Source: Astropecten irregularis
Lineage: Eukaryota; Echinodermata; Asteroidea; Paxillosida; Astropectinidae
DNA length: 64,000 nt
NCBI GenBank assembly: GCA_963971285.1
Contig: OZ020248.1
Coordinates: forward strand, 20,481,873-20,545,872
Direction: 5' to 3'
This document shows positions 20,881 through 31,619 of this stretch, one piece after another. Position numbers and translations under genes: made by a program. The stretch's first letter is position 1; the number at the start of each line of letters is the position of its first letter. A model generated the notes under the pieces. It was not told the DNA's origin. It was given only the letters and a program-made list of their open reading frames with translations, and did no database searches.

Positions 20881-21270
20881 TTAAACCTTCAAAGACGCTG
20901 CAGTCTTCCTGCACTTACCATTGATGCTTTCTCTTAACATTTTCTCCATTTTCCCATCACTAAAATCCCTAGGGAATTCAATAATGGCCTGGGTCATTAT
21001 GGCCTTAAACTCGTTCTTCTTTCTGAGGGGAGCTTTCTCCACCCAGCATTTTCCATTAAACACTTTCCCTCCATGGTAGTTGGACCTCGATAGCTCATCC
21101 AATGGGAAAACCTTCCCTACAAGTTTCAAAGCAAAGTCCCGCGAATTGTTAGACTTGACATAAATGTCATCAAATACCTCCTTCGATAATATCATTGAAT
21201 TGTCCTTAGATCCAATGACCACTCAGTTGTCGTCAACTTGCACGTAGTTGGGCTCTCTGCTCCCTTCTTG
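20881..21270 (-). pseudogene. BEN-domain protein exon, pseudogenised
   Basis: The minus frame carries FALKLVGKVFPLDELSRSNY and HGGKV, then KAIMTQAIIEFP and a final MLRESINGKCRKTAASLK. A helix with (L)FxxxEL at its end, a variable loop and a closing I-xxKCR-x helix are the layout of a BEN domain (DNA and protein binding, chromatin-associated). Upstream, REPNYVQVDDN is followed in frame by TGA and then VVIGSKDNSMI. The stop occurs where related proteins have Trp in (V)WI, so this copy is probably dead. Confidence 0.5.
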
Positions 21271-21285
21271 GCGTGACAGCAGCCT

Positions 21286-21680
21286 TTAAAACCTAGAATT
21301 AGACCTTGGCAGTAACAACTCTTTCCAAAATCGTGTCATTGTTTTGACATTGTGGGTAATTGTCAAATTGTGACGCCATAAAATAGTCTGACACCAACCT
21401 ACCTCTTGCATCCTGCAAGCCACATTTGGATGCTGTTCATGACTTGGAAAATGTTGAGCAGATGATCGAAATGTTTGCACCAATTATTGGAGTAACCTTT
21501 TTCAGGCGACCTTTCACCATTGTGCTGTTTCGCTTTGTGAGGGCCCCTTTTAGCGCGAATGAAAGCATCGGGCATGTCTTGTTGATTTCATCCATGACTT
21601 GTTTCCATGAGAAATTGATCATTTCCTCTGCTGTTGCCGTCCTTCTTAATGGGTTGCTCGCTTGTAGATTTCTTTGGTGA
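21286..21680 (-). pseudogene. uncharacterised transposon-associated fragment (SWKQVMDEI type)
   Basis: The minus frame reads MINFSWKQVMDEINKTCPML followed by a basic stretch and VTPIIGANISIICS. A (S)W(K/R)QxxxEL...P helix followed by a Lys-rich turn and a second hydrophobic helix is familiar from long uncharacterised repetitive proteins in cnidarians and molluscs. The continuation (MNSIQMWLAGCKR) is in another frame. No function can be given. Confidence 0.3.
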
Positions 21681-21773
21681 AATTGATTTTGCAGGGATGT
21701 TTATTACAGGAAGTCTTGATTTTACCTCTTTTTGGGATTAAGAATTACTATATAGCCACGTATATGCACTCAC

Positions 21774-21912
21774 CTTTAATTCACATTGTCTTCTAAATAA
21801 AGCCGCTTGTAGGTCCACACCATCAATGTATCGCATCAAAATGAAGCCCTCATCATTTGTTTGGTCAATGCAAAGTCCGAAAATGCGAAAAATGTATGGG
21901 TGACGAAGCTTC
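21774..21912 (-). CDS. protein kinase domain exon (subdomains III-V)
   Basis: A clean 139-bp exon lies between an acceptor TTTATTACAG (exon start 21,912) and a donor GTGAGT (exon end 21,774). It encodes KLRHPYIFRIFGLCIDQTND, then GFILMRYIDGVDLQAALF. This is the C-helix to hinge region of a eukaryotic protein kinase: (K)LRHPxIxxxxGxC, a strand ending in the gatekeeper and hinge, then a G-x-(D/S)LxxxL helix. No neighbouring kinase exon is recognisable within 3 kb. The N-terminal kinase exon at 57.3-58.0 kb is of similar type but too far away to join with confidence. Confidence 0.5.
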
Positions 21913-22049
21913 CTGTAATAAATGTAACAAATACATAACAAATAAATAACAAATTTATTTGTTAAAATTGTGCATTGATATTTGAAAAGCGCACTAATCT
22001 GTAGCGAAAATTCGGCTCCAGCCCTGGCAAGTTTCTTGCTCAAAATAGA

Positions 22050-22590
22050 GTATCTAGTTCTAAACCGTATCCAAATTTGACATCGGTTATTTAAAATAGA
22101 AGTTCAAAATGGGGCCGGATGCCCGGATCCCAGTCAGTTTTTGAAAAAGCCTTTGTCCGACTCTTACTGGAGATTCTGAAAGCAGTAATACCAACATGTA
22201 GGATATAGGAGGTTCGGTACGTTGTTGTTTTTAGGAATTGATTACTTTGTAGTGCATGTCTGGCAAATAATCAATCTTTACGCCAAGTTTATAGACAATT
22301 TGCCAATGCTTTATGTATTTTAAATTCTCACCTTTTGATAAAGCATGCCTAATGATAATGTTATATCATTCATGCCCAAAAGCATACATGAAAGAAAAAA
22401 AAATTCTTGCACTGTTGGCTCAAATGATTATGAAGTTTTTACTGCCTTATTAGATGATGTCATGGGGCCTATCCTATGGTGGCAATATTTGGATATATGC
22501 CGTTTCCCAACATATCTGATGTGCTCACTTGGCATTATGTGTCCTCCCAACAGACTGACCTGTACTAACATAGTGGCCTTAATTATGGGC
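22050..22590. other. no supported gene
   Basis: This is AT-rich sequence with scattered short frames on both strands. No motif, splice-bounded exon or repeat is recognised. Confidence 0.4.
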
Positions 22591-22599
22591 AGCTGAGGA

Positions 22600-23025
22600 A
22601 CGCTTCCGTTTTGGAAGCAAGGAACCAGTTGTCTGTAACTCCATGCTCTGTAGCCATGCTCAACCACTCTGCTTTCTTTTGTTGGGCGCCCACTGGTTCA
22701 ACGTCTCCTCCCACCTAATGTCGTCCTCCGTCGGGCAATGGCTGTTGGTTGGATACCGATGCTGCCAGTGCTACAGGCTTGAAAGACATCCTTCCTACTA
22801 GATAGAGTACGTTTGGCCAGACTGACTCCAGTGTATTTGCCAAACATTCTGAAAGCCGATACAAGGTTGCTGTCACTCTTGAGCTTTTTGTAGGCCTTTG
22901 TCATGGAAAGCACTGGCTGTTCAAAGACCTGGATTTGATGACAGCTTTTCCTTCATGTCCTCAAGCATACTGCTGAGTCCATCAAGAGCTGTATCATATT
23001 CTACATCAGCTGCAATTTCAAATGT
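22600..23025 (-). pseudogene. uncharacterised transposon-associated C-terminal fragment (IQPTAIARR type)
   Basis: After a TTGCAG acceptor at about 23,010 the minus strand reads ALDGLSSMLEDMKEKLSSNP, a frame change, FEQPVLSMTKAYKKLKSDSN, then FRMFGKYTGVSLAKR and GSIGIQPTAIARRRTTLGGR. The pattern of a serine-rich helix, FGK and (I/V)QPTAxARR ending in Gly/Arg is common at the C terminus of SWIM/MULE-associated repetitive proteins of invertebrates. I infer only that it is a transposon remnant. Confidence 0.35.
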
Positions 23026-23029
23026 ACCA

Positions 23030-24385
23030 AATCATTAGTGAAATACATGAAAAGCCATGTCTAGTACCAATTCACATTCGTTTCTATTATTCTAACATGT
23101 CTATGCGTTTGCTTATAAGATTTCTGAGCATTCAGTTGCATTTCTAGTTCAGCACATTTTATCAGGTATCCCTCTGGGACCTCCATCTGCAGATCATGTT
23201 GAGAGTGCTGCTAGGAGAATGGCCATTTTGAAAAGGTAAAGAAGCTTTTTGGATGTTTTACTTCACTGTAGATGTTGCGTTGACTGCATGATTGTTCAGA
23301 TTGTGCATCTATGTGAGGCCGATGGCAGGTGGAAAGTTGGGGATGTGAGGATCCTTACCTCTGTTCAAATAATTAGATGAAATATATATGTGCATGTACA
23401 TTAATTGGTTCTTATGGTGTAGGCAAAAAAGGGGAACCACAGTGAACAACAAGAATAAATTCAGATTTTCATACATCTGGTTTTTAATAATTGTATCTAT
23501 TTATTTTATTTTATTACCTTTATTGCACAGAAAACATTAAAAAAAGAAAAGCAGTGCAAGAGGGAAACCCCCGACCAGGCACACAGGCCCACAAAATAGA
23601 GACACTTTACAACAACAGAAACCGAGAGTCAGGGGACAGGCACAATAACAGGCAAACAACTGAAGAAAAAGATAAAATAATCTTCATAATAATAAAAATC
23701 ACAAAAAAAGATTGGAAATGCTGTAAGAATACGACACCTCAAATAAAGTATTGGGAAAAGGACACTTTTAAACTTCTTCAATTATATACAGTTTATTTAC
23801 ATTTCAGATTAAAAAAAGGAGAGAACACTGGTCTCCCATGATTTGTATTACGCAAAATAAAATTAATTCACATTTAATTAGAAGGAATTGATTGTCAGTT
23901 ATTAATTGAAGTTATTGATTTTTTTCCTAGGGGATTCTTATTTTAAATCAACAAAGTCTGCACAATGACATAGAAAACAAAATTAATCATCATCAAAAGG
24001 CAATTTCGATTTCTGTATTGGATATCCAAAAAAAGAATTGCTTTACACTTAATTTTCTCTGCCTTCGTCGACTTGACAGTTTGTAAAACAGAAAAACAAA
24101 ATACTCTAATCCAAATCTACTTGTCTCTGTTTCAGGGCACTTGATCTTCCGACATTTTGAGTTCACACTGTCCCTGAGCTGCTGGTACGAAGCAGTGGAG
24201 GTCGAACCTGGCCACTCTTGATTTGCTTTGGCCAAAATGGCTTGAAATCGGTGGTCCTGAGTGAGGGACTTTTAAAAAAAATGCCCCCCACATGGCTTTG
24301 ATACAATGCCGCTATTGAAGTTGAACTCGGCTAGCTCCGTCTTGCTGAAAAGCACAGCCATCACAACACAACACAAGATTTAACT
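23030..24385. other. AT-rich spacer; possible LINE or SINE 3' tail
   Basis: No gene is supported. A plus-strand frame at 23,491-23,841 is Lys/Asn-rich and low in complexity. TTATTACCTTTATTGCACAG at about 23,508 followed by A-rich sequence looks like the 3' end of a non-LTR element. The minus frame at 23,993-24,235 shows no domain. Confidence 0.35.
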
Positions 24386-24389
24386 TTAC

Positions 24390-24510
24390 CTGTGTCATAG
24401 TGGCCATGTATTTTCTCAGGTTAGTTGACCGGATGAAATTTGGTCTTTCCAAACCAGCGCGTTTAGCAACTGCTACTACTGATTTATATCCGCGGATGAC
24501 ACCAGCACCT
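24390..24510 (-). pseudogene. exon of an uncharacterised repetitive protein (RSTNLRKYMATMTQ)
   Basis: The exon lies between an acceptor ending CATTGAAG and a donor GTAAAG (exon end 24,390). It encodes GVIRGYKSVVAVAKRAGLER and then IRSTNLRKYMATMTQ. The pattern AGLExPxxxRSTxLRKYxATxxQ is frequent in intron-containing repetitive genes of fish and invertebrates, where a tyrosine-recombinase-like C terminus often follows. The following exon is not seen here. The frame is open and splice-bounded. Confidence 0.4.
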
Positions 24511-24611
24511 TCAATGAATTAATAACACAAATTCAAATTAAAAAATACAAGTAATAATTTGCTGCAAACTGCTCATCAGCCAAAATAATGACCTGAAATT
24601 TATAAAATGCT

Positions 24612-24672
24612 TGGAATAAGGAGGGCTGGACGTTCCGATCCTAGCAGGATCTTTATCAAGGGCTAAATGACA
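24612..24672 (-). other. Penelope-like element trace with hammerhead-like core (tentative)
   Basis: On the minus strand CTTGATAAAGATCCTGCTAG runs on into GATCGGAACGTC. GATCC-TGCTA-GGATC forms a perfect 5-bp stem between a GATAA-like and a GAAC-like segment. That is the layout of the hammerhead ribozyme (CUGAUGA, stem II, GAAA) carried by Penelope-like elements. Both catalytic strands hold changes, so it would be inactive. A more decayed relative is at 45.5 kb. Confidence 0.35.
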
Positions 24673-24679
24673 AGAGGAC

Positions 24680-25200
24680 AAGAACATGCAAGTAAAGATA
24701 CACATAAATGGTAGGTGCCTACCCCCAGACCCCTTCAGGGTTCAAACATGGTCCAGTGGCCAAATGCCAGTCAAAATGCCCGTGGACCAGTCAAACCTTC
24801 GTTAAAGTTATTTCTTGAAAATAATAATACCGAGAACTGAGAATCAGAGTCACTGCAAGGTTTCTCTGATATCATGAGATAAGTTGACAAATACATACGA
24901 TTTGAAAAATTCGCCAAACCAAGAGTTTTACAAATATTTCATTTTAAATCAAACTGGAAGGTTATTTCAAACATCTCTTTAAACATCAGGGAAGTCTGAC
25001 AATTACACTACAATATTAGTTTTAGAACTAATGACTGCCCACTGTTTGACTGGTAAAGGCATCCCTCATACTAACTGCACTGCATCTGGGGGGGTCAGCG
25101 TTCACTCCCAATCGTGACAAAGTTCTCTGTCGATCTCAAGACGGACGGTTCCCGATCAGGAACAATCTGCCTCCTGGCCCATACGTATACAGTTCATGCT
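24680..25200. other. no supported gene
   Basis: Nothing is recognised apart from the possible junction with the gypsy element that follows on the minus strand. Confidence 0.4.
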
Positions 25201-25219
25201 CTTCATCATTTCATCTTGT

Positions 25220-25870
25220 TATGGCCTCGATATAAGCCAAATGCTTAGCAAGTTCTGGATGTATGATGTGTGAGTCCCCTGCTGGCACGGACAACAGTGC
25301 AGAGAGGCCTGACAGGTTGAACCCATCCTCCTTGAAGGCGATGGTTGGTTCTCGATGAGGAGAACGAGCTCCTGTACCTCAGGCGTCTGGAGTATGGGTG
25401 AGATAGATGGCACCTACGTCTCGACCAGTTTGTCCGCAAGGGCAGCGATGTCGTCCATGGTGGTTAAATCGCTCACAGAGGTGAGAATGAGGCGAATATT
25501 TGGTGGTAGACATTGCAGGAACAACTGGCGTAGAATGCCAGCCTCAATCTGCTGTTTGCCTAACAGTTGCTGCATGCGTCGCAGTAATTGGCTTACTACC
25601 GTCAAGTTCACATGCGCTGGAGTGCCGTCGCCTCATCATACATGTACTGCCGTACAGCATCTGTGTGTTCTGCCATCGCTGCTTGGATTTCTTGGCTGAC
25701 ATGTGACAGCTTCACCGAAAGCTGGCGAAACTGTTCATGAGCCACCCTCACCATCTTCTCCTTCATGCGTCGTTCCATCCAGTTGAAGTGCTCCTGGATG
25801 GATGCGGAGGAGTAGCTCGCGGCCTGAGATGGCTTGTCAGAGGCTGATTGAAGGGGTCTCTGACACATGG
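25220..25870 (-). pseudogene. Ty3/gypsy gag fragment
   Basis: The minus strand begins MCQRPLQSASDKPSQAASYS, then helical EHFNWMERRMKEKMVR. After a frame change near 25,610 it reads RMQQLLGKQQIEAGILRQLF, LQCLPPNIRLIL and LTTMDDIAALADKLVE. A QLLG helix, LRQLFLQxLPxNxRxxL and the LAxLADKxxE helix are the capsid part of gypsy gag in invertebrates. The segment below 25,410 (a possible gag-pol junction) is too decayed to assign. Pol is not found next to it. Confidence 0.65.
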
Positions 25871-26070
25871 GGACTTAAAATTGCCATCATTCTGTTCCGG
25901 CTCTCTATCTCTCTCTCTCTCTCTTGTCTAATCTTTCTTCCTCCATCCCTGTCACCTGCAACCACCCAGGTAATCGCTCACCTTATCTCGGAAATCTTGT
26001 TCCAAAACTACACGTCTGTATTAAACAAAAACAGCTCAGCATTAACCCAAATCTCCAAAGCTTTGTACCC

Positions 26071-26210
26071 AATTTAAAACCAAAGTTTAAAATTTAAAAC
26101 CAAAGTTTAAAATTTAAAACCAAAGTTTAAAATTTAAAACCAAAGTTTAAAATTTAAAACCAAAGTTTAAAATTTAAAACCAAAGTTTAAAATTTAAAAA
26201 CAAAGTGTCA
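26071..26210. repeat. 20-bp tandem repeat, 7 copies
   Basis: The unit AATTTAAAACCAAAGTTTAA is repeated seven times; the last copy has two or three changes. Each junction makes the self-complementary core TTTAAAATTTAAA, so the array can fold on itself. It follows an unassigned plus-strand frame and codes for nothing. Confidence 0.95.
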
Positions 26211-26986
26211 AACACAATGGGGGTGACTCAAGGCAAAGATCACATTTTGAAACAATTAAAAGTATTTCAAGATTAAAGGGACTGAACATTTTGAATACAG
26301 CTGCATATGTGTACTTCATAATATCTCAATCATTCTCTTTTCAGGCTGTGTTGTTGCCTAAATCTTTTTAATGCTTTATCCTGTTCAATTTTTGATAAGA
26401 AAACGAAAAATTACACGTGATAAAATACATGCAGAGCTGCATTTTAAGTCCAATCACAGTTATCCTACCATGGAATAGTTAGTCCATAGTCCCTGACGTA
26501 CCAACATTCCTCTTGCCATAGCTCAGCAGCCCAAGTTCCTGCCACTTCCCTGCAGCTCCAGCTTCACAAGTAAAATAGAAACTTGTGTTTTGGTTTGACC
26601 TGTTCAGGGGCTCTGGAACCTGAGTAGAAATCGTCGTTGCAATCCACCAACAGGAAACTCCATTATTTCCAATTCCCTGTGGCAAGCTTTGCCAATCTTC
26701 CTTAATCACATTGAAATTTATATTATATGATTTATTTCTTGGATCGTTGTTTTTTTATGAATTTCGTATTTCTTTGGGGTTTTATGGGAAACGTCTTTTT
26801 CATTGTCCGAGATAAACACATTGCTTACTGATTTTCTTTTGCATTTATCCTTTGGTTTCTCTTTAAAGTGTAATCCTGTTGATGGTGGATTGAAATAAAC
26901 TCCAGTCTTAGCATCATCCCAGGACCATCACCTGTATGGATCATATCTTTCAAGGCAAGCTGGTTTAACCCATCAAATAACAAGGC
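26211..26986. other. no supported gene
   Basis: A 76-codon minus frame (26,479-26,709) shows no motif that I recognise. The remainder is AT-rich. Confidence 0.4.
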
Positions 26987-28105
26987 TTAAGAGTATTCAT
27001 AGACACCATCTACATCATCAGTCAAATCTTTAGAACCTTTCACTTCACATCCAGTACAACAAAACCATTTATCGGGTAAGTCATCAGCCCCAGGAACACA
27101 ATCAGTGTGGTACCACTTCCGTAGGAATGTGTGCTGATGTGAGATGATAGACGGCAGCGCTCCTCCTGTAATCATTCTTGTGATCAATGTCTTCATGTGA
27201 CATCGTAATGCCATCCAGTGATCAATGTCTTCATGTGACATCGTAATGCCATCCAGTGATCAATGTCTTCATGTGACATCGTAATGCCATCCAGTGATCA
27301 ATGTCTTCATATGACATCGTAATGCCATCCAGTGATCAATGTCTTCATGTGACATCGTAATGCCATCCAGTGATCAATGTCTTCATGTGACATCGTAATG
27401 CCATCCAGTGATCAATGTCTTCATGTGACATCGTAATGCCATCCAGTGATCATTGTCTTCATGTGACATCGTAATGCCATCCAGTGATCAATGTCTTCAT
27501 GTGACATCGTAATGCCATCCAGTGATCAATGTCTTCATGTGACATCGTAATGCCATCCAGTGATCAATGTCTTCATGTGACATCGTAATGCAATCCAGTG
27601 ATCAATGTCTTCATGTGACATCGCAATGCCATCCAGTCTTCTGGCTGTGGTAGGAAGGTTGACAGGGGTTTCTCTTCAGCTCTACGAAGTGGCTGATCCT
27701 CGTCCATCACACCTCCTTCCAAACCAACCCTGTTGACTGCCGCAAACGCCAAGGCCCACATCAACATCCGGTTTGACCTCTCCGAAGACTGATGTCTTCG
27801 ATGAACCCCCTTCTGGATGTTATCCCACGTAATTGTAAACCCAGGTGGATCTGAAATTAAGTATTTGTTAATTTGAAAAAGAGTTGCAAATAATAGTATT
27901 GTAGTTTCTCCCATGCATGCGGACATTGTTGGCACACTTAACATGACGTTGAGATTTTCACAAACACAAGAGATCCATACCTTTGTATTGTGATTGTGAA
28001 GTGTCACATTGGGCCTCATATTCTGCTACAGTTTCTTCAGTGATGGAGTGCGCTTCGTCGCTGTCATCTGAGTTGCTGTCATCATCATCGGGGGTCAGTG
28101 TCGCT
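26987..28105 (-). pseudogene. DUF6589-like gene split by a minisatellite
   Basis: Exon 1 (above 27,982) is acidic (TPDDDDSNSDDSDEAHSITE) and ends QSQYK before GTATGG. Exon 2 starts at 27,850 after TTAATTTCAG and reads DPPGFTITWDNIQKGVHRRH, SNRMLMWALAFAAVNRVG, then TFLPQPEDWMALRCHMKTLI. A (x)xxDNxQxxVxxRHQS strand, a tryptophan/alanine helix and LPxxEDWxxL are typical of DUF6589-type repetitive proteins. Downstream of the repeat the same WMALRCHMKTLIT runs into KWYHTDCVPGADDLPDKWFC with CTGC, the end of a PHD-type zinc finger. The expansion introduces stops after the first unit. Confidence 0.55.
27182..27637. repeat. 38-bp minisatellite, exactly 12 copies, inside a coding exon
   Basis: The unit begins GATCAATGTCTTCATGTGAC and is repeated 12 times without length change (456 bp). 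Only a few single-base differences are seen (for example ATATGACATC in one unit, GATCATTG in another, TCGCAATG in the last). On the minus strand one unit encodes part of DWMALRCHMKTLIT. The identical reading at both edges shows that a single unit was the original coding sequence. Confidence 0.97.
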
Positions 28106-28109
28106 TTCA

Positions 28110-29030
28110 TCTTAAGGTTCAGCAATCTCTTCTCCCTATGTCATCATAGAATGGTCGAGTGTTCCTTCAGGGGTGAGGCCGTACACCTTAGTCTCGTCAT
28201 TTTGAATGACTGCCTATATTTTTCAAAAGAAATTTTTATTTTTTAACAGTACGAATAATTAATTGGAGGCAGAGTTGAGTGAATGTTTAATGCACTGAAA
28301 TCCTGGTTGTTTGTCGTATTGCCTGGTATGAAATTATGATGTTATTTGTTTATGGTAATACAACGTACAGACCAAACAGTTAGTTTCAACTTCGGGTGAA
28401 TCTTATCATAACATTTTCACTTCCCCTGGTGGAAAAATTTACATTTGGTTTTTCCAGATTGTTTCAACAGCTGGGACTAGATACCTGGCCTGGTGGTCAT
28501 AGAAAGTTCTGATGGAATGTGTGGTGTAACTCCCATGCTGTTCAGCAGGTGCAGTGTCTATGTAGGACTTGCACCTGCAAACATGATGGCAGTAGAGAGG
28601 ATCATCATCGTCGAGTTTTAGAGTGTCGTTGTCATCATCAAAAGGTAATCCCTCCGATGATGAAAAGGAGGCCGACTTAAGAATTCTTTTAGCCGCCGGA
28701 GGTGATTCATCCTTGCGTGCGTCGGGGTGCCTCGTCTTTGTTCTTTGCACGACTGGGATGCCCTCATCAATGGGTAATGAACCATCGGGCACAATAGGGT
28801 TTCCACCACCGGACTGGACAGGCTTCTACACATCAACGAACTATGAAAAAACATCATCGAATACAGGTCAATTTGTTTTTTCAATACGGGTAAAATTCGA
28901 GATAACGAGAATGGTTACTGATAAACCCACACGACTATATCGTACCTCCTTTTCGGAGCATCTGTCGGGCTGTGCCGCGATGGTAATATCGTTGGAGGCG
29001 CTATACATGTAACTCAATGCTCACTAAAAA
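28110..29030. other. spacer with an acidic minus-strand open frame
   Basis: The 117-codon minus frame at 28,439-28,792 is disordered and acidic in the middle (FDDDNDTLKLDDDDPLYCHH), with four Cys/His nearby. I recognise no domain. At 28,991-29,030 a short stretch (GTTGGAGGCGCTAT, then ACTCAATGCTCAC) recurs at 42.3 kb beside another copy of the integrase exon. Confidence 0.3.
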
Positions 29031-29086
29031 TAATGGATGACCAAAACTTCCCCGATGTCTTCAAGTTCATACATTTCAGAACTAAC

Positions 29087-29452
29087 CTGTATGGTCCGAT
29101 CCAGTTTGGTTCCAACTTGCTCCCCTTGCATTCAATCTTCCTGTAGTTCCTCTTTTAGGACAAGCATGCCTTCTTCCAGCTGGAACACCTTGACATTTCT
29201 CCCCTTTCTCTTCGCATAGGTTTTCTTGTCGTTCTCTTGAGCGGCCTTGATGTTTTCATTTACCTGTACGTGGGGATTCTAAATTTGTCAATGGTTCCGA
29301 GCTTATAATTTTGACATTGGAATATAGATCAGCTAATAATCAGTAATTACACGACACTTCAAAGCTTCTACCTGCTCTGTTGCTATTCTGGTGAATTCTT
29401 GCAGCGTCTGGAAATCAGGAGTTTCCGGGTGTTCCTCCTGTGGTTTGTCTTC
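29087..29452 (-). pseudogene. gypsy-type integrase gene, duplicated exons (copy A)
   Basis: Two exons, 29,372-29,452 (81 bp) and 29,087-29,263 (177 bp), repeat exons of copy B 1,023 bp away, with the intron between them kept. The splice sites match those of copy B (CACGTACAG acceptor, GTTAGT donor). The longer exon encodes a Lys-rich helix (KATQENDKKTYAKRKGRNVK in the other copies) and a short strand (VFQLEEGMLVL), the region after an integrase core. No integrase core is attached to this copy. Sequence identity by eye is high, so the duplication is recent relative to the other remnants. Confidence 0.65.
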
Positions 29453-29821
29453 CTTCAGCTTAAATCAAAATTGAATATGAATGAACACAATTTTAAAAAG
29501 GACACATGAAACATGGTGGCGAATCCGGAGGGTACAAATTTAACAAGCAAACAATATACACTTGTACAAGTTATAAATGCCACAAAACTACACCTTCCTT
29601 GGAATTCTTGGACAAACGTAACATTATATTTCCATGTTCACCGTTGACAGAGTTGCAATACGTCACCACCAAGCATCTATCTACCCTCAACTTATCCTTC
29701 TTCTATATAAATAAATGAAAATCTACCACGTTATCTTTTAGCGTTGGCTTGGCTTGCATCACTGTCCTTGCACTTGTCCTTTTCTTCCTGACCACCAACT
29801 GGCCACACTTATTTGACTTAC

Positions 29822-30990
29822 CATCACTGCAGGAGATGCTGGAGTCAGTTTTGAAAGGTTTCACGTGCTCATACTGAACTTTCTTTTTCAGCTCAAGTTG
29901 CCCATCTGCAGTGCTGAGAGTGACGACATTGTTGTCACTGATGTGTGATATCCTGTAATGATAGAAGAATGGAACATTGCTCTAAAATTTTAATTAGAGG
30001 CCAGTGACGTTTCTGTCCTAGCTGCGAAAAAATAAACACCTGGACAATGCTCACGAAAATAATGGATGACCGAAACTTCTGCGATGTCTTCATACATATC
30101 AGAACTAACCTGCATGGTCCGATCCAGTTTGGTTCCAGCTTGCTCCCCTTGCATTCAATCTTCCTGTAGTTCCTCTTTTAGGACAAGCATGCCTTCTTCC
30201 AGCTGGAACACCTTCACATTTCTCCCCTTTCTCTTTGCATAGGTTTTCTTGTCGTTCTCTTGAGTGGCCTTGATGTTTTCATTTACCTGTATGTGGGGAT
30301 TCTAAATTTGTCAATGGTTCCGAGCTTATAATTTTGACATTGGAATATAGATCAGCTAATAATCAGTAATTACATGACACTTCACAGCTTCTACCTGCTC
30401 TGTCGCTATTCTGGTGAATTCTTGCAACGTCTGGAAATCAGGAGTTTCCGAGTGTTCCTCCTGTGGTTTGTCTTCCTTCAGATTAAATCAAAATTGAATA
30501 TGAATGAACACAATTTTAAAAAAGGACACATGAAATTTTGACATGTCTTCCCTGAACTATCAGGTTGCAGTAAGCAGTTCAGCAAGCCTTTCCTGTTAAT
30601 TGTAGATAATGAAACATAAAGTGATAGTAAATAACCTCGCAAGGTAATCTGGCTTCCCTGTTGTAGAGCAAGAAAAACGGCGTGAACCTCGTGGAAGTTG
30701 CGAACAGCACAGGGTCTGCATACAAAGAAATCAACACAATGAGGTCAGCACATAATGAAACAGGAACAATCATGTTTAATTACTGTGGAAATTTTTGACT
30801 GATATAGTCCGTGTTACCTAATTTGAATATAATATCAAAATTACCTAAATACTCCTCCCAGTCATGCTGATTCTCATTCACCAACTTGGAAATGGATGTC
30901 TTCAGTGTCTGGTTCCACCGCTGGTCAAGGCCGTATGAGGGTGATATGGGGAAGACACACGATGGCGAATGCCCCATCGCTCGTACAATT
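29822..30990 (-). pseudogene. gypsy-type integrase gene with five spliced exons (copy B)
   Basis: Minus-strand exons, each with GT/AG borders: 30,845-about 30,990 (integrase core end, LDQRWNQTLKTSISKLVNEN), 30,636-30,715 (FTPFFLLYNREARLP), 30,395-30,475 (acidic linker), 30,110-30,286 (Lys-rich helix and SH3-like start), 29,822-29,952 (ISHISDNNVVTLSTADGQLE). The first two join in phase. The layout matches KRBA2-like integrase genes derived from Ty3/gypsy, where spliceosomal introns are unusual. A 4-bp deletion in exon 1 and a frame change in exon 4 disable this copy. Upstream integrase exons are not seen. Confidence 0.7.
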
Positions 30991-30999
30991 CCTCGGACA

Positions 31000-31334
31000 A
31001 CTGCCAGGGAAAACTATTTTTCTCTTAATACCAATAGGGCATATCATTCACAGGAAGAAAACATTACAAATACATTTCAAACCAATGCAGGAAAAGTGGA
31101 ATCCTTATAATTTCATCTGAAATTAACTTTATTACATTGAGAACTTTTCTTTTACAAGTTCCAAATATGGAAGAAACAATTTTACTCCACTAGAGTACCT
31201 CTACATTTTGGTAAGTAGTCAGTACATTTTGTACTAATTACTAACACAGAAATATTAAAAACTAATCAACTATAACAAACTGCTTTAACTTCACAATTCA
31301 GTCTTCACTTTCTGCTTTCTTTTAGATACTTTTT
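31000..31334. other. no supported gene
   Basis: This is AT-rich sequence between two transposon pieces with no recognisable motif. Confidence 0.4.
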
Positions 31335-31604
31335 TTACACGCAAGGACATGGCATGGAACAGATGTTAATAAGGACCATGTTGTCCACCGCTACCTCTTT
31401 TCTTTCCAAGACACGTTTCATGACAGCATTGAACGATTCACTGGCATTGGTTGTCACACCAGAGTCATGACTGTACATCCCTAGAGGCTCCAGAACCCAC
31501 CTACCAGCAGAAGAAAGGATGGTTGGCTTTGTTTCAAAGTAGTCAATGAAAGGCTTACTCCAATTTACTTTGACTTGATCTCTAAGACCATAGAACTCAT
31601 TCAC
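31335..31604 (-). pseudogene. MULE-like transposase C-terminal fragment
   Basis: The minus frame reads VNWSKPFIDYFETKPTILSS, then GRWVLEPLGMYSHDSGVTTN and ASESFNAVMKRVLERKEVAV. A W-x-LxPLGMY turn, (S/N)GVTTN(A/Q)SE(S/G)FN and the following helix with V-D are typical of the region ahead of the SWIM zinc finger in an invertebrate MULE-like family. The start of such a protein (34,149-34,370) lies 2.5 kb upstream on the same strand, so the two may be the ends of one disrupted element. Confidence 0.5.
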
Positions 31605-31619
31605 TGAATTGCAAGTAAC

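Noticed and set aside
23491-23841. Plus-strand 116-codon open frame
   Set aside because: Low-complexity Lys/Asn/Thr composition, no domain, and it overlaps a probable retrotransposon 3' tail.
27182-27637. CRISPR-like array
   Set aside because: The 38-bp units are adjacent with no spacers, and the surroundings are eukaryotic coding sequence.
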